From NCBI GenBank assembly GCA_019244295.1, contig JAFASX010000119.1, forward strand, positions 1 to 35,572: 35,572 nucleotides of DNA, read 5' to 3'. Numbering within the stretch: position 1 is the first letter of the stretch; every line of letters begins with the position of its first letter. This DNA is from Pseudonocardia sp. Its GTDB lineage: Bacteria; Actinomycetota; Actinomycetes; Mycobacteriales; Pseudonocardiaceae. This document shows positions 1-8,417 of this stretch, one piece after another. A program made the translations under genes and the position numbers. Under the pieces are notes generated by a model. It was not told the origin of the DNA and did not search any database. It worked only from the letters and a program-made list of their open reading frames with translations.

Positions 1-2067
1 TCGGTCGCCGACCGGGAACTCGACCACGCCACCTCGCTGATCGACACCCTGCCACAGGTCTTTGAGGCGTTGTTGGCCGGTCGGATCGACCAAGCCAAAG
101 CCGTCGTATTCATCGAACTACTGTCGTGTGCCCAGCTAGAACCCGAACAGCTCGACGCCCTGTGCGTCGAGTTCGTGCCCAAAGCCCCAGGATTAACCAC
201 CCGCCAACTCGCCGCCCGGCTACAACGAGCAATCCTGGCCATCGACCCCGACTTCGCCCGCCGCCGCTACTGGGAGGCGACGCGGCGGCGTGGGGTCACT
301 TACTGGCTGAACACTGACGGTACCGTCACGGTGGCTGGTCATGGGCTAGATCCCGGTGAGGCCACCGCCGCGTGTGCCCGGCTGGATCGGTTGGCGGTGG
401 CCGCCCGTCGGGCGGGGCATCCCGGTGGGCGTCAGCAGATCTCGGCGGATCTGTACCTCGGGATGTTGGATGGCCGTTTCGCTGGACTGACCGAAGACCA
501 AATCATCGCCGAACTACTCGCCCATTCCCGACCCGACGGCGACGACCCGCCCCCACCGCCGGACCCCGAATCCGAGCCGGACCCCCAGCCACCACCACCG
601 CCGGGCACCCAACCTGAACCCGAGCCCGAGCCCGAGGTTGAACCCGAGCCAGAAGTTGAGCCCGAACCAGACGCCGAACCTGAGCTCTCGCCGGAGGTTG
701 AGCCCGAGCCTGAGGTTGAGCCGGAGCCAGACGCCGGGCTCGAGTCCGAGGTTGAGCCTGAGCCGGACGCTGGGCTCGAGCCGGAGCATCCCGTTCACCA
801 GGCGTCTCCCGGACGGCCCACAAGCGCCGGCCAGCCCACCGTCGTCGAGCCCGAACCCCAGCCCGACCCCGAACCGCCGCCACCCCCGGATGCCGAATCC
901 GAGGTCGAGCCCGAGCCGGAGGCCGCGCCCGAACCGGACGCCGAGTCCGAGCCCATGCCCCACGTGGGGTCTTCACCGCCGGCCAGGCCGCGACCCGGCG
1001 CAGCGTCCCCATCCGAGGCTGAGCCCGAGCCACCAGAAGATCCAGATCCCGACCCGGAGACCATGCCTGAACCGGGGCAAGAACACCAGCCGGTCACCGG
1101 GCAGCGGCCGACTCCTGGTACCCCACCCACACCGCGGCCGGGGCCGAGTCTGGGGTTGGGGCTCGACGCCAACCCGAACATGGGTTTCGATCTGGGGTTG
1201 GGTGGTGGGCGGCCGTGGTTGCGGGAGGGTATCGAGATCCGGGTGGGGCTGGCCACCCTGCTGGGATGGGACGACCGGCCCGGAGAGATCCCCCGCCTGG
1301 GACCAGTGCTGCCTGAGGTGGCCCGGGAGGTCGTCGCCGCGCAATACCGAGGCGCCGAGTGGCGGTTCGCCATCGTCGATACCGACGGCTACCTGCTACT
1401 GGGTGGGGTGACTCGGCAACGACCCCGACCAGCCCCCGGCTCACCGCCACCAGGGCGCTGTCGAGGTGGGATCGTGGAGATCCAGCTCACCGCCGAACTG
1501 CTTGACCACCTCACCCACCATCCGCTGGTCGCCGGTGGCACCTGGGCGCGGGTGATCGCGGATCTGGCCGACCAGTTCGCCCGCCGTGATCAACTGCTGG
1601 CCCAGTTGGACACCCGGCCCGATGACCGATTCGCCCGAGGCGCCCTGGCCCGACATATCCAGATTCGAGATCGCACGTGTGTCCATCCCGGGTGCATGCG
1701 ACCCGCCGCCTGCTGTGACATGGATCATGTCGAGGACTACGCCCGTGGCGGACTGACGATCCGCATCAACATCGGCCCCGAATGTGGCTTGCACCACCCG
1801 TATAAGGACCGTGGTTGGCGGCTGACCCAGCCCGAACCCGGAATATTCCGATGGGCCAGCCCACTCGGCCGAACCTACATCACCCGAGGAGAACCAATCA
1901 TGCCCCCACTACCGAAACCCCGACCACGACCCACCCAACCCCACCCGAACAACCCGCTGCCGTTGTGCGACGACCCGATCCTGCCACCAACAACCCACCC
2001 CGCACCCGGGCCGGAGCCTGAACCACCACCACACGACGCGGACGACCCCGACCCGCCGCCGTTTTGA
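1..2067 (+). CDS. DUF222 / HNH endonuclease domain protein (13E12 family), 5' partial
   Basis: The reading frame is open from the first base, so the true start lies upstream. The N-terminal part resembles the helical DUF222 domain of 13E12-type proteins. About 180-350 residues downstream of nt 70 is a long Pro/Glu/Asp-rich, probably disordered stretch. The C-terminal part holds an HNH nuclease motif: [10 protein letters not shown] near nt 1660-1695, then [13 protein letters not shown], then [12 protein letters not shown]. This order of Cys, Asp-His and His-His matches the family signature. The tail after the HNH domain is again Pro-rich. Family members are abundant, often multicopy, in actinobacterial genomes. 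They are annotated as HNH endonucleases and their cellular role is not established. The acidic linker is longer than I expect for the family. A perfect hairpin lies 77 bases after the stop. The domain call is confident; the function is not. Confidence 0.85.
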   Translation, partial: SVADRELDHATSLIDTLPQVFEALLAGRIDQAKAVVFIELLSCAQLEPEQLDALCVEFVPKAPGLTTRQLAARLQRAILAIDPDFARRRYWEATRRRGVTYWLNTDGTVTVAGHGLDPGEATAACARLDRLAVAARRAGHPGGRQQISADLYLGMLDGRFAGLTEDQIIAELLAHSRPDGDDPPPPPDPESEPDPQPPPPPGTQPEPEPEPEVEPEPEVEPEPDAEPELSPEVEPEPEVEPEPDAGLESEVEPEPDAGLEPEHPVHQASPGRPTSAGQPTVVEPEPQPDPEPPPPPDAESEVEPEPEAAPEPDAESEPMPHVGSSPPARPRPGAASPSEAEPEPPEDPDPDPETMPEPGQEHQPVTGQRPTPGTPPTPRPGPSLGLGLDANPNMGFDLGLGGGRPWLREGIEIRVGLATLLGWDDRPGEIPRLGPVLPEVAREVVAAQYRGAEWRFAIVDTDGYLLLGGVTRQRPRPAPGSPPPGRCRGGIVEIQLTAELLDHLTHHPLVAGGTWARVIADLADQFARRDQLLAQLDTRPDDRFARGALARHIQIRDRTCVHPGCMRPAACCDMDHVEDYARGGLTIRINIGPECGLHHPYKDRGWRLTQPEPGIFRWASPLGRTYITRGEPIMPPLPKPRPRPTQPHPNNPLPLCDDPILPPTTHPAPGPEPEPPPHDADDPDPPPF
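610..786 (+). repeat. Degenerate in-frame Glu-Pro repeat inside the DUF222-HNH gene
   Basis: The coding strand repeats variants of gagcccgagcc and gaggttgagcc. They encode alternating [20 protein letters not shown] and EPDAGLE units. A weaker second block follows at about 895-1080. The repeats keep the frame, which fits expansion of a disordered linker between the DUF222 and HNH domains. Confidence 0.75.
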
Positions 2068-2143
2068 CCAACCAGAACCGGTGCCAGGTTAGGTAAGCCC
2101 AGCTCGCCCCACAAACCACCGGGCACGGGCTGCGCGCCGTCCG

Positions 2144-2171
2144 TGGTGGGAGCGCGGAGGCGCTCCCACCA
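2144..2171 (+). terminator. Perfect 12-bp hairpin after the DUF222-HNH gene
   Basis: TGGTGGGAGCGC (2144-2155) and GCGCTCCCACCA (2160-2171) are exact inverted repeats around a GGAG loop. No T tract follows, which is common for actinobacterial terminators. It lies 77 bases after the stop codon, so a terminator role is inferred. In the rest of the 2068-2421 gap I see only the gene remnant at 2317-2397. Confidence 0.55.
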
Positions 2172-2316
2172 GCTCTGGGTGTCCGCGCGGGGCCCGTGGC
2201 GGCACTGGCCACCACGACCATCAGCCACAACATCACCAAGACCGCACTACCAACATGAACCCACACAACGCGCCTGAGGGTGGGCAGCGTCCAACGGGGT
2301 GATCCGCGCGAGATGT

Positions 2317-2397
2317 CAAGCCCAACTACCCGAACCCCAGCCACGTCCCGCCGAACCCCACCACAACGACCCATTGCCACTGTGCGACGAGGGGTAA
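2317..2397 (+). pseudogene. 3' remnant of a second DUF222-HNH gene
   Basis: This frame reads QAQLPEPQPRPAEPHHNDPL followed by PLCDEG and a TAA stop. It aligns without gaps to the tail of the upstream DUF222-HNH protein at about nt 1900-1975, which reads [20 protein letters not shown] then PLCDDP. Nothing upstream in this frame resembles the HNH or DUF222 domains. It therefore looks like the last 26 codons of a deleted or recombined paralogue. The similarity is read directly from the sequence; the deletion is inferred. Confidence 0.6.
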
Positions 2398-2421
2398 TGA
2401 CCATGCTGATGGTTGGATAGC

Positions 2422-2691
2422 ATGACCGCCATGCCTACGACGTTGGCCGCGCTGGAGGCTCGGATCGCCGCGCTGGAGGCCGAACGCGCTGACTACAAAG
2501 CGGTCCTGGCCACTATCAACGCACTGAGCCAGCAGACACGTCACCGACTGGACGTCCTCGACGAGAAGATCGACGGGGTGGAACAGCGGCTCACCATGAA
2601 GATCGACGACACGAACATGCGAGTTCGGTCGATCGAGGAGAACCTCGCGGAGGTCAAAGATCTTTTAGTGCGGGCGCTCGATAACCGCTGA
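2422..2691 (+). CDS. Small hypothetical coiled-coil protein
   Basis: I do not recognise this gene. It encodes about 89 residues, nearly all predicted helix. An N-terminal ALEARIAALEAERADY segment and a C-terminal segment (RLDVLDEKIDGVEQRL to SIEENLAEVKDLLV) have hydrophobic residues at heptad-like spacing. This suggests a coiled-coil or oligomeric protein. There is no signal peptide, membrane segment or catalytic motif. The start is uncertain: TTG 2413, ATG 2422 and ATG 2431 share the frame and none has a convincing Shine-Dalgarno. ATG 2422 was chosen as the first ATG. The gene follows the DUF222-HNH remnant directly and no operon partner is evident. It is probably real, judged by length, charge pattern and codon choice. 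Confidence 0.55.
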   Translation: MTAMPTTLAALEARIAALEAERADYKAVLATINALSQQTRHRLDVLDEKIDGVEQRLTMKIDDTNMRVRSIEENLAEVKDLLVRALDNR

Positions 2692-2789
2692 CCCGGTTCG
2701 TGCGTGATACGGCTGTAACGCGGACCAGGACGGCGTGGACCTACAGACCACACCCCCGGTACCAGCGGCGATCGCCCCACAAAACGCGC

Positions 2790-3681
2790 CTAGCGAGCGG
2801 TATGGTCAGTGGGGTCTTCGGCGAGTTTGGCCATCCAGCCCCGGTTTTCGACGGAGATCACCTCTTCGGCTTTGACGGCGAGTTGTTCGAGTTCGTCTTG
2901 TGAGAGGCCAGGTGTGGTGGCGCGGCTGTTGAGCTGGCGTAGTAGTTCGGCGGTTCGGGAGAACTCGATCAGTTGGTAGTCGTAGCGGGTTGCCGCGACA
3001 TGAACGCCGAGCGCGGCGCTGATGGTGGTGATCACTGTGATCCATGAGGCGAGGGTGGTGCTTGCTGCGGTCGCGATGGCGCCGGGCAGGAGCCCGATGA
3101 TGCCGAGCAGGGTCTCGATTCGGCGGAAGAGCGCGAGGCGATGGGCGATGTGTGTGTGGCTTTGATGTCGTAGTAGTCCTCGATCTGGCCGCGGACGCGG
3201 ATTGCGAAGTAGGAGGGCAGATCGTGGACCTCCGGGAGAGGGCGAGCGACTGCGCTGATGCCCTGGCGCGAGGGCAGCAGATCGGCGGCGTCGACCGGGA
3301 GCCTGTCGGTGGTGTCGCGCAGCTTGGTCGCGCTCGGATCGTCCTGGTAGGGGCCGGTGTTCGCGTGCTACAGGTAGATATCGGCTTTGAGTGCCTCGGA
3401 GACCGAACGGGCCCGGGTCCAGTCAGCGAGTTTCCTGCCGTTCCATCGTGGGCGTAGCAGGGGCGGTGCACCCGATCCCGCGGCGGCGGCCGCCAGGATG
3501 CGACCCAGCACAGGCGCGAGCTCGATGAGCGCGGCGGCGGTGGTGGCGCAGACCGCGACGAAGACGATAAGAACTAGCGCGGACAGCCGGGCGCGTTCGA
3601 TCTGTTTTTCATGCGGTTGGCGGTCTGGGACCAGATGGACTGCTCGCGCCGCAGTTCATCCAGCAACGCCGGGTGGGCCAT
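2790..3681 (-). pseudogene. SLATT / DUF4231 two-TM protein, broken by two frameshifts and a stop
   Basis: Read on the minus strand from ATG 3681, the protein begins MAHPALLDELRREQSIWSQT and then ANRMK. It shifts frame in a run of five T on the plus strand (3605-3609). One extra base restores QIERARLSALVLIVFVAVCA, a first membrane helix, and then ARSVSEALKADIYL. The codon after IYL is TAG (plus-strand CTA, 3368-3370), where family members have an aromatic residue. The frame then continues through HANTGPYQDDPSATKLRD to RGQIEDYYDIKAT. It shifts again in a (TG)5 run (3149-3158), where (TG)4 would restore the frame. The rest gives a second membrane region (TLLGIIGLLPGAIA, LASWITVITTISAALG) and the family ending AEEVISVENRGWMAKL. 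This is the layout of actinobacterial SLATT/DUF4231 proteins, proposed membrane effectors in nucleotide-signalling conflict systems. Three independent lesions make true decay more likely than sequencing error. Confidence 0.72.
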
Positions 3682-3764
3682 TCGCCCATCCTGGCAGAAG
3701 GCAATGCCACAGACCGACGACGAAGTCGGTTGGCGGGGCTTCACGTTTGCCGTCGCCTTGAAAG

Positions 3765-3978
3765 CCGGTCCGCAACCAGCCCGGTCTGTCCTACACCGAG
3801 CTGGAATGCAACACCGCTGTTGACGGGATATCCCCCGGCTGGTGTTCCTCCTTGGCGCGGGCACCGAGGGCCCGGCGGAGTTGTTCCTGGATCTGGAGCA
3901 TGGCCGCGGCAGCGTGCGTTTCGTGCCAGATTGACCGACGAGGGCACGATCGTCACAGTGACAAGCCCGGAAGCTTGA
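3765..3978 (+). pseudogene. DUF4062 domain remnant with two frameshifts
   Basis: Three frames join into one recognisable protein segment. It starts PVRNQPGLSYTELECNTAVD, shifts near 3826-3835 to PRLVFLLGAGTEGPAELFL and DLEHGR, and shifts again near 3903-3912 to RQRAFRARLTDEGTIVTVTS and PEA before TGA. The order SYTELE, then LVFLL, then RLxDEG.TVTSP is that of the C-terminal half of DUF4062 domains. These often form the N-terminus of large NACHT or repeat-containing proteins. The N-terminal half and anything downstream are missing. It points away from the broken SLATT gene, whose start is 84 bases to the left. The family call rests on motif memory and on the coherence of the joined frames. Confidence 0.6.
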
Positions 3979-4041
3979 GACGGCGCTGCTGCCACCGAAC
4001 GGCGCGCCACCCGGCCGCTGGCCGCTCGTTGAGCCGACGCC

Positions 4042-4488
4042 CTAACCGCCAGCGTTGCTGTAGATCCGCTGCGGGGTGAGTAACACCGCCGCGCGTCGCT
4101 GGCGGCGCATCTCCGCGTCGTAGGCGTCCCAGTCGTCGTGCTGGCCGCCGGCGGCGGTGAAGATCTCCCGCAGTAGCAAGCGCAGCCGCTCAGCGTCAAC
4201 TCCGTCGGCCGGGTCGTCCGGCCCGATGATCCGCGCGGTGCCCTCGGCGCTCATCCAGCGCCAGCCGCTGCGTGCGGTTACCGTCAACCATGGCCTGGCG
4301 CGCAGGTTGGCCAGCTTCACCCGGCCGTAGGTGACGAACGCCAGCGCCGGTCCGCCGCCCAGCGGATGTTCCAGCTGGCCGGCGTTGACCACCGAAGACT
4401 GCACGGTGCCGTCCGCTCTGGTCGTCGAGACCACGACGAGGTAGTGCTCATCGGCGGCCAGCGCCATCAGATCCGATAACGATGCCAT
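4042..4488 (-). CDS. PPOX-class F420/FMN-dependent oxidoreductase (pyridoxamine 5'-phosphate oxidase fold)
   Basis: The 148-residue protein has the split-barrel pattern of Rv1155-like actinobacterial PPOX enzymes. After MASLSDLMALAADEHYLVVV comes a short strand-rich region with TRADGTVQSSVVNAG. Next are the cofactor-phosphate contact segment GRVKLANLRARPWLTVT, the strand GWRWMSAEGTARIIG, and a helical C-terminus ending in the family-like LTPQRIYSN. Such proteins bind F420 or FMN and reduce small substrates; the substrate here cannot be told. ATG 4488 was chosen because AAGGGAG lies just upstream; the in-frame ATG 4521 has no such site. The gene stands alone, facing away from tRNA-Trp and ending 63 bases from the DUF4062 remnant. 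Confidence 0.8.
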   Translation of the reverse strand: MASLSDLMALAADEHYLVVVSTTRADGTVQSSVVNAGQLEHPLGGGPALAFVTYGRVKLANLRARPWLTVTARSGWRWMSAEGTARIIGPDDPADGVDAERLRLLLREIFTAAGGQHDDWDAYDAEMRRQRRAAVLLTPQRIYSNAGG

Positions 4489-4712
4489 TGGACTCCCTTG
4501 CCCCGTGAGCAGCGCGCTCATCCGTTGTACCCGGTGCGCGTGTCGTCGCCCAGGGCGTAGGAGAGCGGGAAATAACCGGCCGCCAACCGGTCATCGCGTA
4601 GCCGCGCACATAAACTTATCTTGACAAACGGGTCCACCCAAATCCCAGATAACCGGCGGCGGGCGCGGTTGCTCGCCACCACCCGTCCGGTGTGGCTCTT
4701 CCGCCAGCGCGA

Positions 4713-4743
4713 TTGGAGCGCTAGGTTGGCCGTGCCGTACACT
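4713..4743 (+). promoter_or_regulatory. Weak candidate promoter for tRNA-Trp / secE / nusG
   Basis: TACACT (4738-4743) resembles a -10 box. TTGGAG (4713-4718) could be a -35 box, but the spacer is 19 bases. The tRNA begins 94 bases downstream. The rest of the 4489-4837 gap holds a TTGACA at about 4620 with no well-spaced -10 box, and no coding signal. Confidence 0.3.
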
Positions 4744-4837
4744 CGCCGGAGGGACACGGTGTTGGCCGCCGCGCGGCAGGCGCCGAACTACCTTCGCCAA
4801 TGTCGCCTCTGCCAGGTGCCATGGTGGGGGCAGTCGT

Positions 4838-4913
<76 letters not shown>

Positions 4914-4982
4914 CAACGGTGGCAAAGGCCGAATGAAGGCAGTGTTAATCGAGAAGGCAGGGACGGCAGTGGAGCGGCGGAC

Positions 4983-5324
4983 GTGACCGCGGAGCGCGAG
5001 TCGGAGCCGATGGAGCGGGAGCGCCCGGCCACCGCGGCCACGCGTCGTGGTCGTCAGTCCGCCTCGGCTGACCTTGATGGGCGTAAGGGTCGGGCGACTC
5101 CATCACGCGACGGCCGGGTTACCAGAGGCTCGCCGTGGGCCCGGCTGAATCGCTTTCTGCGTGAGGTGGTGGCCGAGCTCCGCAAGGTCATCTGGCCGAT
5201 GCAGAAGGAGTTGGTCGCTTACACGGTCGTCGTCCTGGTGTTCGTCTCGTTCATGGTTGCCCTGGTTGCGGTGCTTGACGTGGTGTTCGCCAAGGCTGTC
5301 TTCGCGGTGTTCGGCAACGGCTAG
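4983..5324 (+). CDS. secE: Preprotein translocase subunit SecE
   Basis: SecE is the small essential subunit that clamps SecY in the membrane translocon. The C-terminal third has the family core: RFLREVVAELRKVIWPMQKE, an amphipathic helix with the conserved WP, then one membrane helix (TVVVLVFVSFMVALVAVLDV). The N-terminal 60 residues are a charged, poorly conserved tail typical of actinobacterial SecE. GTG 4983 was chosen because GGAG lies 8 bases upstream. Upstream in-frame starts run into the tRNA, and ATG 5010 would give a shorter tail. The gene sits between tRNA-Trp and nusG, as usual, and is probably cotranscribed with nusG 54 bases downstream. Confidence 0.93.
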   Translation: MTAERESEPMERERPATAATRRGRQSASADLDGRKGRATPSRDGRVTRGSPWARLNRFLREVVAELRKVIWPMQKELVAYTVVVLVFVSFMVALVAVLDVVFAKAVFAVFGNG

Positions 5325-5378
5325 TGCGGCTGGGGCAGCTAGGGGCGAATTGAAGCAGGGAAAGGAAGTGAGACTGCG

Positions 5379-6158
5379 GTGACCTCCCATGATGGCGACG
5401 CGGAGCCGGTCGAGGGTGTCTGGGCGACCGAGGCGCTCGGATCGGATGACCAGCACGATCAACTCGAGGAGCCGCGGCCTCAGGACTCGATGACCGGTGA
5501 GGTCGACGAATTCACTGACGAGCCCGATGAGTCCGCCGATCCCGAGGACGACCCCGTCGCGGAAATGCGGGCCGCGCTGGAACGCGCTCCCGGTGAATGG
5601 TACGTGGTTCATTCTTACGCCGGCTATGAGAACAAAGTAAAGACGAACCTGGAAACCCGAGTGCAAACCCTCGACGTGGAGGACTACATCTTCCAGGTGG
5701 AAGTGCCCACTGAGGAAGTCACTGAGATCAAGAATGGCCAGCGCAAACAAGTGCAGCGTAAGGTGCTACCTGGCTACATTCTGGTCCGGATGGATCTGAA
5801 CGACAACTCATGGAGCGCGGTGCGGAACACCCCAGGGGTCACCGGCTTTGTCGGCGCCACTTCTCGGCCCTCACCACTGACCATCGACGAAGTGTTGAAG
5901 TTCTTGCTGCCCAAGCAGGGTCAGCAGCGCAAAGCCTCGGCCGGCAAACGCGGCGCGGGTGTCAGCGGGGCGCCCCCAACGGTCGAGGTTGACTTTGAGG
6001 TCGGTGAGTCGGTGACCGTCATGGACGGCCCATTCGCGACATTGCCGGCCACGATCAACGAGGTCAACGTTGACGCGCAGAAGCTGAAGGTACTGGTGTC
6101 GATCTTCGGCCGGGAGACGCCGGTCGAGCTGTCGTTCAGCCAGGTGTCCAAGATCTAG
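5379..6158 (+). CDS. nusG: Transcription termination/antitermination factor NusG
   Basis: NusG binds RNA polymerase, affects pausing and termination, and links transcription to translation. After an acidic N-terminal extension of about 65 residues (typical of actinobacteria) comes the NGN domain. It begins [20 protein letters not shown] and includes [17 protein letters not shown] and [10 protein letters not shown]. The C-terminal KOW domain follows: [20 protein letters not shown] through [17 protein letters not shown]. The 259-residue length suits the family in this phylum. GTG 5379 follows AAAGGAAG about 10 bases upstream. It is in line with secE before it and rplK 46 bases after it. Confidence 0.97.
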   Translation: MTSHDGDAEPVEGVWATEALGSDDQHDQLEEPRPQDSMTGEVDEFTDEPDESADPEDDPVAEMRAALERAPGEWYVVHSYAGYENKVKTNLETRVQTLDVEDYIFQVEVPTEEVTEIKNGQRKQVQRKVLPGYILVRMDLNDNSWSAVRNTPGVTGFVGATSRPSPLTIDEVLKFLLPKQGQQRKASAGKRGAGVSGAPPTVEVDFEVGESVTVMDGPFATLPATINEVNVDAQKLKVLVSIFGRETPVELSFSQVSKI

Positions 6159-6204
6159 TCGGGTCGCGGCAGGCGACCGACTTAGTAGGTAGAGGGAACT
6201 GGAA

Positions 6205-6639
6205 ATGCCACCCAAGAAAAGAAAGCTGACCGCGATCGTCAAGTTGCAGATCGTGGCCGGCCAGGCTACTCCGGCTCCGCCGGTCGGACCGGCGCTGGGG
6301 CAGCACGGCGTCAACATTATGGAGTTCTGCAAGGCCTATAACGCGGCCACCGAGGCTCAGCGGGGCAGCGTGGTACCAGTGGAGATCTCGGTCTTCGAAG
6401 ACCGGTCGTTCACCTTTGCGCTCAAGACCCCTCCTGCGGCAAAGCTGCTGCTCAAGGCGGCTGGGATAGACAAGGGCAGCGGCGAGCCGCATCGCACCAA
6501 GGTCGGCACGGTGACGATGGCCCAGGTGCGGGAAATCGCGGCCCAGAAGATGCCCGACCTGAACGCGAACGATATCGACCAGGCCGCAAAAACCATTGCC
6601 GGTACCGCGCGGTCGATGGGAATCACCGTCCAGAGCTAG
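6205..6639 (+). CDS. rplK: 50S ribosomal protein L11
   Basis: L11 forms the GTPase-associated centre of the large subunit with 23S rRNA and supports factor-dependent GTP hydrolysis. The 144-residue sequence is canonical. The N-terminal domain contains the Pro-rich thiopeptide-contact helix ([20 protein letters not shown]). The C-terminal rRNA-binding domain includes [20 protein letters not shown] and ends in [11 protein letters not shown]. The prolines linked to thiostrepton resistance are unchanged, so no such resistance is predicted from this gene. ATG 6205 follows the purine-rich AGAGGGAACT. A short gap with a hairpin separates it from rplA. Confidence 0.98.
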   Translation: MPPKKRKLTAIVKLQIVAGQATPAPPVGPALGQHGVNIMEFCKAYNAATEAQRGSVVPVEISVFEDRSFTFALKTPPAAKLLLKAAGIDKGSGEPHRTKVGTVTMAQVREIAAQKMPDLNANDIDQAAKTIAGTARSMGITVQS

Positions 6640-6665
6640 GTGTCTTAGGCGTGGGAGAGTCGGGC

Positions 6666-6708
6666 GCGGCTCGATACCACATCTGATCCGAATGAGGTAT
6701 CGCGGCTC
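6666..6708 (+). promoter_or_regulatory. Hairpin flanked by direct repeats between rplK and rplA
   Basis: CGATACC (6672-6678) pairs with GGTATCG (6696-6702) around a 17-base loop. Direct copies of GCGGCTC flank it (6666-6672 and 6702-6708). In other bacteria L1 represses its own operon by binding mRNA. Whether this hairpin takes part is unknown. Confidence 0.35.
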
Positions 6709-6744
6709 AATAGGCCAGCGATCGAAGTGAATCAGGATAGTGAG

Positions 6745-7461
6745 ATGAAGCGCAGCAAGAATTACCGCAGGGTTGCCGAGCTGGTCGACCGCGGCAAGCT
6801 ATATAGCCCATTGGAGGCCGCTGGGCTGGCTAAAGCGACCTCCGCCACCAAGATGGATGCCACCGTCGAAGTCGCGATACGGCTTGGCGTTGATCCCCGC
6901 AAGGCTGACCAGATGGTCCGGGGCACCGTAAACCTGCCGCACGGTACTGGCAAAACCGCCCGGGTGATCGTCTTTGCCGTTGGCGACAAAGCTGAGGAAG
7001 CCGTTGCCGCCGGTGCCGATGAGGTCGGTTCGGAGGACTTGATCGCGCGTATCCAGGGTGGTTGGCTGGAGTTCGACGCCGCTATCGCCACTCCAGACCA
7101 GATGGGGAAGGTTGGCCGGATTGCTCGGGTGCTTGGCCCGCGTGGCCTGATGCCGAATCCGAAAACTGGCACGGTGACGGTGGACGTGGCCAAGGCGGTT
7201 AAGGACATCAAAGGCGGGAAGATCAATTTTCGGGTGGATAAGCAGTCCAACCTGCACCTGGTGATCGGTAAGGTCAGCTTCGACAGTTCCAAGCTGGTGG
7301 AGAACTACGCCGCGGCGTTGGATGAGATTCTGCGGGTCAAGCCTTCCGCGGCTAAGGGGCGTTACGTCAAGAAGGTGACCTTCACCACGACTATGGGTCC
7401 GGGTATCCCAGTCGATCCGAACCGCACCCGCAACCTACTGGTCGAAGAGGAGTCGGCCTGA
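6745..7461 (+). CDS. rplA: 50S ribosomal protein L1
   Basis: L1 forms the mobile stalk near the ribosomal E site and can repress the L11-L1 mRNA. The 238-residue product has the two-domain L1 pattern: [20 protein letters not shown] at the N-terminus, [13 protein letters not shown], the domain-II signature [20 protein letters not shown], and a C-terminal return to domain I with [23 protein letters not shown] 6745 was preferred over GTG 6727 because it is preceded by an AGGA-containing purine run at normal spacing and begins like other L1 proteins. It is cotranscribed with rplK by position and followed by a 310-base leader before rplJ. Confidence 0.97.
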   Translation: MKRSKNYRRVAELVDRGKLYSPLEAAGLAKATSATKMDATVEVAIRLGVDPRKADQMVRGTVNLPHGTGKTARVIVFAVGDKAEEAVAAGADEVGSEDLIARIQGGWLEFDAAIATPDQMGKVGRIARVLGPRGLMPNPKTGTVTVDVAKAVKDIKGGKINFRVDKQSNLHLVIGKVSFDSSKLVENYAAALDEILRVKPSAAKGRYVKKVTFTTTMGPGIPVDPNRTRNLLVEEESA

Positions 7462-7504
7462 CTTCCGCTTGCCGTGCTTCGGAGGATGCGTCGTTGGCAT
7501 CAGG

Positions 7505-7510
7505 TATACT
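7505..7510 (+). promoter_or_regulatory. Candidate -10 box (TATACT) of the rplJ-rplL promoter
   Basis: TATACT lies between rplA and the start of the L10 leader. I see no -35 box at good spacing. The position suits an internal promoter giving extra L10-L7/L12 transcripts, as reported in other actinobacteria. This rests on one hexamer. Confidence 0.35.
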
Positions 7511-7520
7511 CAACAAGGTT

Positions 7521-7625
7521 CCACCGAAGACCGCAGGTCACTGGTTACCCTGACGCGAGGGGTAGACAGGCGAAGGTCCCGCTGCGGCGGGCGGCCCGCG
7601 TAGGCGGACGAGGTTGTGGCGTCGG
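7521..7625 (+). ncRNA. L10 leader (ribosomal protein autoregulatory mRNA element)
   Basis: The segment has the conserved landmarks of the L10 leader family: CCACCGAAGACCGCAGGTCA near its 5' end, GAAGGTCCCGC in the middle, and GCCCGCGTAGGCGGACGAGG near its 3' end. It sits in the rplA-rplJ gap, where L10, complexed with L7/L12, binds to repress translation of rplJ-rplL. The boundaries are approximate; the outer closing stem may extend downstream. The remaining bases to the rplJ start hold no gene that I can support. Confidence 0.75.
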
Positions 7626-7771
7626 CAACCGATTCGCGGTTTCCGCCGTGCGCCCAATGCCCCGTGCGGCCTGCGTCGGGGCGTTCGTCTTCTCCGAGGG
7701 TTTCGGTCAGCTGTGCGTCGCGTCGGTCCGCACGTGGAGTCCACCTGACACCCCATATGGAGGAGGCGCCG

Positions 7772-8338
7772 ATGGCACGGCCTGACAAGGCGGCCGTCAT
7801 TGAGGAGATCACCGAGCGGTTCCGAGGCGCGTCCGCGTCGGTGATCACCGAGTATCGCGGCCTGACGGTGGCGCACCTACGCGAGCTGCGTCGCGCGCTC
7901 GGCGAATCGGCTAGCTACAAAGTCGCCAAGAACACGCTGGTCAAGCGGGCCGCCGCGCAAGCAGGCGTGGAGGGCCTCGATCATCTCCTCGTCGGTCCCA
8001 CCGCGATTGCGTTCGTGACCGGCGAGCCGGTTGACGCGGCAAAGGCGTTGAAGGATTTCGCCAAGGACCACAAGAGCCTGGTGATCAAGGGCGGCGTGAT
8101 GGACGGCCGCCCATTGAGCACTGATGAGGTCAACCGCCTCGCCGACCTGGACTCTCGTGAGGTCATGCTGGCCAAGTTGGCCGGCGCGATGAAGGGCAAC
8201 CTGGTCAAGGCCGCTGTCTTGCTCAACGCTCCCGCGTCGCGGATTGCCCAGCTGGCCAAGGCACTTGCTGACAAGCGGGCGCAGGAGAGCGGCGAGCCCG
8301 CGTCGCCAGAGTCCGCCTCGTCCGAGGCCGCCGAGTAG
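7772..8338 (+). CDS. rplJ: 50S ribosomal protein L10
   Basis: L10 anchors L7/L12 dimers to the ribosomal stalk base. The 188-residue protein begins [20 protein letters not shown] and contains the rRNA-binding globular domain ([38 protein letters not shown]). A C-terminal L7/L12-binding helix rich in Ala and Leu follows ([19 protein letters not shown]). ATG 7772 is preceded by AGGAGG at ideal spacing; the frame stays open upstream but that part lies in the leader. rplL follows after 79 bases, and both are presumably under L10-leader autocontrol. Confidence 0.97.
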   Translation: MARPDKAAVIEEITERFRGASASVITEYRGLTVAHLRELRRALGESASYKVAKNTLVKRAAAQAGVEGLDHLLVGPTAIAFVTGEPVDAAKALKDFAKDHKSLVIKGGVMDGRPLSTDEVNRLADLDSREVMLAKLAGAMKGNLVKAAVLLNAPASRIAQLAKALADKRAQESGEPASPESASSEAAE

Positions 8339-8417
8339 CTCCAGGTAGCCACCGCCGAGTACCGCCCGCCAGATCATCCGCCCACCAGATTCAATCCGTA
8401 GGAGAGGAACCGCCACC

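Noticed and set aside
503..1033. Antisense reading frames opposite the DUF222-HNH gene
   Set aside because: They are Arg/Ala/Pro or Gly/Leu low-complexity translations produced by the EP repeats and high GC.
2806..3471. A 221-residue minus-strand reading frame
   Set aside because: It is an Arg/Pro/Thr-rich out-of-frame reading of the SLATT pseudogene and lacks any recognisable domain.
3741..4199. A 152-residue minus-strand reading frame
   Set aside because: It overlaps the flavoprotein gene and the DUF4062 remnant in another frame, with low-complexity composition; treated as a shadow.
4615..4660. TTGACA at about 4620 as a promoter for the tRNA
   Set aside because: The nearest -10-like hexamer (AGATAA) is 20 bases away and the tRNA is nearly 200 bases downstream; TACACT at 4738 is closer but also weak.
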